Shown here: piece after piece, positions 6,663 through 10,539 of the stretch
Numbering within the stretch: the stretch's first letter is position 1
Layout of the letters: every line of letters starts with the position of its first letter
Assembly (NCBI GenBank): GCA_018432565.1
Contig: JAHDSS010000141.1
Location: 1-10,539, forward strand
Source of the DNA: Kiritimatiellia bacterium
GTDB lineage: Bacteria; Verrucomicrobiota; Kiritimatiellia; CAIQIC01; Lenti-01
Length of the DNA stretch: 10,539 bases
Direction of reading: 5' to 3'
Translations under genes and position numbers: made by a program
The notes under the pieces: model-generated
Database searches by the model: none
The model's input: only the letters and a program-made list of their open reading frames with translations
Told to the model about the DNA's origin: nothing

Positions 6663-6689
6663 CACGGATGGCACCGATGGCACGGATGG
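6663..6689. repeat. Three 9-bp tandem repeats in spacer
   Basis: cacggatgg, caccgatgg, cacggatgg follow each other without gaps, about 90 bases upstream of the phosphotransferase start. The segment has no coding support. From memory such GATGG-type 9-mers are common in spacer DNA of PVC bacteria. Confidence 0.65.
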
Positions 6690-6705
6690 GAGAAGAGGGG
6701 GCGTT

Positions 6706-6747
6706 CAATATCCAATATCCAAAAAGGAATATCCAATGTCCAAGTTC
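6706..6747. repeat. Degenerate tandem array with 7-bp period
   Basis: Six heptamers lie in register: caatatc, caatatc, caaaaag, gaatatc, caatgtc, caagttc. The spacer is AT-rich here against GC-rich genes on both sides. The period equals that of the heptamers inside the PF06695 gene, although the unit sequence differs. Confidence 0.6.
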
Positions 6748-6764
6748 ATGACAGACCTGATTCA

Positions 6765-6785
6765 CCCACGGGACAAGCCCGTGGG
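6765..6785. repeat. Perfect inverted repeat, 8-bp stem and 5-base loop
   Basis: CCCACGGG, loop acaag, CCCGTGGG. It lies 34 bases beyond the stop of the cyclic glucan synthase-like gene, in the right place for a terminator of that transcript. No T-run follows on the minus strand, so it is either a Rho-independent-like stem lacking its tail, an mRNA 3'-end stabiliser, or a dispersed REP-like element. Confidence 0.5.
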
Positions 6786-6818
6786 GGTCTGGGAGGGGGA
6801 GGGGAGCAATATTCAGGG

Positions 6819-9800
6819 TTAGCCGAGGTGGACGGTGGCGTGGCGTTCGCGGCCGTCGTCGAGGAGGTGGATTTTGCCGTCGGGCTGTTCGATGCCGTCG
6901 AGCCAGAGGTGTTGCGTGCGGGTGGTGTCGGGTCCGGTTTTCTGGAGTTCGACGTGGTAGAAGGTGTTGCGGTAGCGGTAGGTGAGCTTGAATTGGGTCC
7001 AGTCGGGGGGGAAGAGGGGGGTGAAGGAGAGGGTGTCGGCCTGGATGCGGATGCCGAGGAGGTGTTCGACGTAGAACTGGTAGAGCCAGGCGGCGGAGCC
7101 GGTGTACCAGCTCCAGCCGCCTTCGCCTTCGTGTCCGTCGGCGGTGTAGAGGTCGGCGGCGAGGACGTAGGGTTCGAGTTTGTAGCGGGCGGCGGTTTCG
7201 GGGGAGTCGGAATGGCGGACGGGGTTGAGGAGGCGGGCGAGTTCCCAGGCGCGGTCGGTTTGCTTGAGGGCGGCGCAGGCCATGGCGACCCAGACGGCGG
7301 CGTGGGTGTATTGTCCGCCGTTTTCGCGGACGCCGGGGACGTAGCCTTTGATGTAGCCGGGGTCCCAGGGGGCGGAGTCGAAGGGGGGGGTGAAGAGGCG
7401 GACGAGGCCGTGGTCGCGGTCGAGGAGGTGGTCGAGGGCGGATTGCAGGGCGGTTTTCGCCCGATCGGGATTGGCGCCGGCGAGGACGGCCCAGCTTTGG
7501 GGGAGGGAGTCGATGCGGCATTCGGGGGATTGGGCGGAGCCCAGCGGGGTGCCGTTGTCGAAGAAGGCGCGGAGGTACCACTGGCCGTCCCAGGCGTGGG
7601 TGTCTAGGGCGTCGGCGAGCTGCCGGGCGGCGGCGGTGCATTCGTCGGCGAAGGGGGTGTCGCCGCGTGCGGCGGCGAGGGGGGCGAAGTCGAGGAGGAC
7701 GCGCCGGAGGAAGAAGGCGAGCCAGACGCTTTCGCCTTTTCCTTCGTGGCCGACGCGGTTCATGCCGTCGTTCCAGTCGCCGGCGCCGATGAGGGGGAGG
7801 TGGTGGGGGCCGGCGGTTCGGGCGCGGCGGATGGCGCGGACGCAGTGGTCGTAGAGGGGGGCGGATTCGTCGGTGGTGCGGGGGAGGTCGTAGACGGATT
7901 CTTCGTCGGGGGCGAGGGGGCGGGCGTCGAGGAAGGGGGCGGGTTCGTCGAGGACGCCGGTGTCGCCGGTGGCGGTGACGTAGCGGGCGGCGACGTAGGG
8001 GAGCCAGAGGAGGTCGTCGGTGATTTTGGTGCGGACGCCGCGACCGACGGGGGGGTGCCACCAGTGCTGGACGTCGCCTTCGCGGAACTGGCGGGCGGCG
8101 GAGACGAGGAGGTGTTCGCGGGTGAGATGGGGGCATTCGTGGAGGAAGGCGAGGGAATCCTGGAGCTGGTCGCGGAAGCCGAAGGCGCCGCCGGACTGGT
8201 AGAAGCCGGTGCGTCCCCAGAAGCGGGCGGAGAGGACCTGGTAGAGGAGCCAGTGGTTGACGAGGAAGTTGAGGGGGGGGTCGGGGGTTTCGACGTAGAT
8301 GCCGCCGAGCTGGCGCTGCCAGAACTGCCAGACTTCCTCGAGGGCCTGGCGGGCGCCGTTGACGCCGCCCTGCCGGCGGAGGATGTCGCGGGCTTCGTTT
8401 TCGGAGGCGGCGGCGCCGAGGGAGAAGGCGATGCGGATGTCGTCGCCGGGGGGGATTTCGAAGGGGGCGAGGAAGGCGGCGCAGGGGTCGAGGGCGGCGC
8501 CGACGCGGTTGGAGAGGCGTTCGCGGCGGAGGGCGGCGGGGTCGGCGAGGGTGCCGTTGCGTCCGATGAATTCGAGGCGGTCGGCGGTGAGGGTGCGGTC
8601 GGCGGCGCTGCAGTGGAAGAAGGCGACGCGGTCGGCGAAGTCGAGGTGGAAGGGGTTTTGGGCGAAGAGGGCGCCGCTCTGGGGGTCGAGGCGGGTGACG
8701 ACGTGCATGGCGTTCTGTTCGCGGCGTTCGCCGAGGACCCATTCGACATAGGCGGCGACGGAGACGCGGCGGGGGCGGTCGGAGGTGTTGCGCAGGACGA
8801 GGGAGGTGAATTTGACGGGGGCGGAGAGGGCGACGTGGACGGTGGCTTCGCAGGCGAGACCGTCTTCGGTGCGTTCGAAGACGGTGTAGCCGTGTCCGTG
8901 GCGGCAGACGACGGGGGAGCGTCCGGGGGCGGGGCGGGGGGAGGGGGACCAGACGTGCCCGGTTTCGTCGTCGCGGATGTAGAGGGCTTCGCCGGCGGGG
9001 TCGGAGACGGGGTCGTTGTGCCAGGGGGTGAGGCGGAACTGGTGGGCGTTTTCGCGCCAGGTGTAGGCGGATCCGGATTCGCTGACGACGGTGCCGAAGC
9101 CGGGGTTGGCGAGGACGTTGACCCAGGGGGCGGGGGGAACGGTGCCGGGGGGGAGCTGGAGGATGTATTCGCGTCCGTCGGGGGTGAAGCCGCCGATGCC
9201 GTTGAAGCATTCGAGGCGGCGGAAGGGGAGGGGCGCGGGGGGGCGGGGCTTGGCGGAGGGAGGGGGGGCATCGAGGTCGGGGATGTCGGGTTCGGGGAGG
9301 ACGCGGCGGTCGATCTGGTCGGCGAGGGTGCCGTAGCGGTCGCTGAAGACGAGGCGGGCGACGGCGCGGAAGAGGAGGCGGTCTTCTTCGGGGACCTGGT
9401 CGATGTTGCGGACGAAGATGCCGCCGGGCTGGTCGAGGAGTTTGCCTTCGGTGCCGGCCTGGACGAGGCCGATGATGGCGTCGAGGAGGTTCTGGCGGTA
9501 GCCGGCGTAGGCTTCGGACCAGATGACGAGGTCGGCTTCGAGGCCTTTCTGGCGCCAGTAGGTGTGGGCCTGGACGAGGGAGCGGACGAGGTCGAGGTTG
9601 GCCTGGTCGGTGATGGAGAGCAGGACGATGGGGCGGTCGCCGGAGATGCCGTAGCTCCAGAGGGCGGACTGGTTGCGGCGGTTGGCGGCGATGACGCTGG
9701 CGCGTCCGCGGCGGTGGGCGCTGGCGTAGAGGAGGGAGCCGGCGAGGCGGGCGTAGTTCTGGACGTCGGCTTCGCTGACGCGGAGCTGGTGGAGGAGGAC

Positions 9801-10539
9801 CTGGCTGCGGGTCCAGGCGAGGGAGAAGATGCGTTCGGGCATGCGGGGATCGTGGCAGCGGTCGACGTAGGCGGCGACGGCGTCGCGGTCGGGGGCGATG
9901 CCGAGGAAGGCGTTGACGCGGATGGTTTCGCCGGGCTCGATGCGGACGCGGTAGCGGATGGCGGCGGCGGGATCGAGGACGAGTCCGGCGCGGTCGGGGA
10001 GGGGCCCGGGGGCGTCGAGGGCGGCGGGGCGGCGCAGGGTGCGCCCGCGGCCGATGAAGGCGGCGCGGTCGGTTTCGAAGGTGGGTCCGCGCAGGACGGT
10101 GCCGCCGGCGACGAAGAGGGTGTGGAAGAGCCAGGGGTGGGTTTCGCCGGCGGCGCGGGGGCGGCGGGAGAAGACGAGAGAGGCCTTGTCGCGGGCGGTG
10201 AAGGCCTGGACGAATAGCTTGTGGAAGGCGGGGTGGGCGGCTTCGCCGCGGCCGTTGAGGAGGACGATTTCGGCGTAGCTGGTGATTTCGACGGTGCGGG
10301 CGCGGCGGGCGAGGTTGGTGAGGGAGAGCTGGCGCAGTTCCATGTCGTCTTCGGGGCAGACGGCGATCTGGAGGCGGTTCTGGAACTGGTGGATGGCGGA
10401 GTTGAATTCGGCGGTGCCCTGGGAGAAGACGGCTTCGTAGCGGTCGAAGTCGGGGGCGAGGGGCTGGCAGGCGGGGGACCAGGCGCGGTCGGTGTCCACT
10501 TCGCGCAGGAAGAAGAAGAAGCCGTGGGCGTCCCGGGCG
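6819..10539 (-). CDS. ndvB: Cyclic beta-1,2-glucan synthase-like protein, C-terminal part with GH94 domain (5' end cut off)
   Basis: NdvB/ChvB-type proteins (near 2,800 residues) polymerise glucose from UDP-glucose into beta-1,2-glucan and cyclise it; their GH94 part trims chains by phosphorolysis. About 1239 codons are visible, with no stop before the window edge. Numbering from the GTG codon at 10499, which is internal: a beta-sandwich unit at 1-210 (RAWSPACQPL, FSQGTAEF); a helical linker at 225-400 with the typical LWSYGISGDRPIVLL; a Pro-rich joint near 402-425; a second sandwich at 430-700 (ECFNGIGGF, TGHVWSPSPRP, HGHGYTVFE); then an (alpha/alpha)6 barrel with GFRDQLQD at 774-781, GDWNDGMNRVG at 907-917 (general acid probably D911) and RENGGQYTHA at 1058-1067. 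Residues beyond 1150 close the fold. The GT84 synthase part would lie to the right of the window, unseen. The alternative is a 1,2-beta-oligoglucan phosphorylase, but this protein is already longer than those as I recall them. Confidence 0.88.
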   Translation of the reverse strand, partial: ARDAHGFFFFLREVDTDRAWSPACQPLAPDFDRYEAVFSQGTAEFNSAIHQFQNRLQIAVCPEDDMELRQLSLTNLARRARTVEITSYAEIVLLNGRGEAAHPAFHKLFVQAFTARDKASLVFSRRPRAAGETHPWLFHTLFVAGGTVLRGPTFETDRAAFIGRGRTLRRPAALDAPGPLPDRAGLVLDPAAAIRYRVRIEPGETIRVNAFLGIAPDRDAVAAYVDRCHDPRMPERIFSLAWTRSQVLLHQLRVSEADVQNYARLAGSLLYASAHRRGRASVIAANRRNQSALWSYGISGDRPIVLLSITDQANLDLVRSLVQAHTYWRQKGLEADLVIWSEAYAGYRQNLLDAIIGLVQAGTEGKLLDQPGGIFVRNIDQVPEEDRLLFRAVARLVFSDRYGTLADQIDRRVLPEPDIPDLDAPPPSAKPRPPAPLPFRRLECFNGIGGFTPDGREYILQLPPGTVPPAPWVNVLANPGFGTVVSESGSAYTWRENAHQFRLTPWHNDPVSDPAGEALYIRDDETGHVWSPSPRPAPGRSPVVCRHGHGYTVFERTEDGLACEATVHVALSAPVKFTSLVLRNTSDRPRRVSVAAYVEWVLGERREQNAMHVVTRLDPQSGALFAQNPFHLDFADRVAFFHCSAADRTLTADRLEFIGRNGTLADPAALRRERLSNRVGAALDPCAAFLAPFEIPPGDDIRIAFSLGAAASENEARDILRRQGGVNGARQALEEVWQFWQRQLGGIYVETPDPPLNFLVNHWLLYQVLSARFWGRTGFYQSGGAFGFRDQLQDSLAFLHECPHLTREHLLVSAARQFREGDVQHWWHPPVGRGVRTKITDDLLWLPYVAARYVTATGDTGVLDEPAPFLDARPLAPDEESVYDLPRTTDESAPLYDHCVRAIRRARTAGPHHLPLIGAGDWNDGMNRVGHEGKGESVWLAFFLRRVLLDFAPLAAARGDTPFADECTAAARQLADALDTHAWDGQWYLRAFFDNGTPLGSAQSPECRIDSLPQSWAVLAGANPDRAKTALQSALDHLLDRDHGLVRLFTPPFDSAPWDPGYIKGYVPGVRENGGQYTHAAVWVAMACAALKQTDRAWELARLLNPVRHSDSPETAARYKLEPYVLAADLYTADGHEGEGGWSWYTGSAAWLYQFYVEHLLGIRIQADTLSFTPLFPPDWTQFKLTYRYRNTFYHVELQKTGPDTTRTQHLWLDGIEQPDGKIHLLDDGRERHATVHLG

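Noticed and set aside
5091..7607. Long plus-strand open frame (838 codons) across the phosphotransferase and glucan synthase genes
   Set aside because: Its translation is Gly/Ala/Glu/Val/Asp-rich with no domain, crosses a spacer and two well-supported minus-strand genes; it is a product of GC-rich codon use on the other strand.
7383..8280. G8 runs in the glucan synthase gene (7383-7390 and 8273-8280) as phase-variation sites
   Set aside because: Runs of 8 in a G-rich strand are expected here, the frame is intact, and no repeat units accompany them.
7746..10217. Long plus-strand open frame (823 codons) antisense to the GH94 protein
   Set aside because: Low-complexity Gly/Glu/Val/Ala composition and no motif, while the opposite strand carries clear GH94 motifs throughout.

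Overview
The window is GC-rich (very roughly two thirds G+C by eye) and bacterial. All seven genes I can support lie on the minus strand, so transcription runs from high to low coordinates. Long plus-strand open frames exist but look like antisense shadows of GC-rich codons. The families present (a zinc-less anti-sigma fused to a VWA/DUF3520 protein, a cyclic-glucan-synthase-type GH94 enzyme, a PF06695 membrane protein) and the short-period oligomer arrays (periods 7, 8 and 9) suggest the PVC superphylum, perhaps Kiritimatiellota, Verrucomicrobiota or Lentisphaerota. That placement is an inference from memory and no marker gene supports it.

Layout in transcription order. (1) 10539-6819: the C-terminal 1239 or so residues of a very large cyclic beta-1,2-glucan synthase-like protein (NdvB/ChvB type), cut by the right edge. 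It holds two beta-sandwich units and a complete GH94 phosphorylase barrel. (2) 6818-6579: a 240-base spacer with a perfect 8-bp inverted repeat, a 7-bp-period array and a 9-bp-period array. (3) 6578-3027: a tight four-gene cluster of polyprenyl-phosphate sugar phosphotransferase (WcaJ-like), family 2 glycosyltransferase, PF06695 (COG2426) membrane protein, and UPF0316/DUF2179 membrane protein. Gaps are 7 and 9 bases plus one 4-base ATGA overlap, which indicates one operon. (4) 3026-2828: a 199-base spacer containing an AT-rich island with two perfect palindromes and an 8-bp-period array. (5) 2827-71: an ECF-type sigma factor followed 12 bases later by a membrane-anchored VWA protein whose N-terminus resembles an anti-sigma domain. 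(6) 70-1: no recognisable feature.

How the genes fit together: region 3 starts surface glycan assembly. The phosphotransferase loads the first sugar phosphate onto undecaprenyl phosphate, and the neighbouring GT2 adds or prepares a sugar. The PF06695 protein, a family remotely related to DedA, could recycle the lipid carrier (inference). Region 1 makes or remodels a periplasmic glucan. Region 5 is a self-contained signalling module in which the VWA protein probably holds the sigma factor until an extracytoplasmic signal arrives. I saw no mobile element, tRNA, rRNA, CRISPR array or convincing terminator. I cannot claim a wholly new system. The points most worth checking are the slippage-prone G11 and heptamer tract inside the PF06695 gene, the possible lipid-carrier link in its operon, and the palindromes upstream of the sigma operon.
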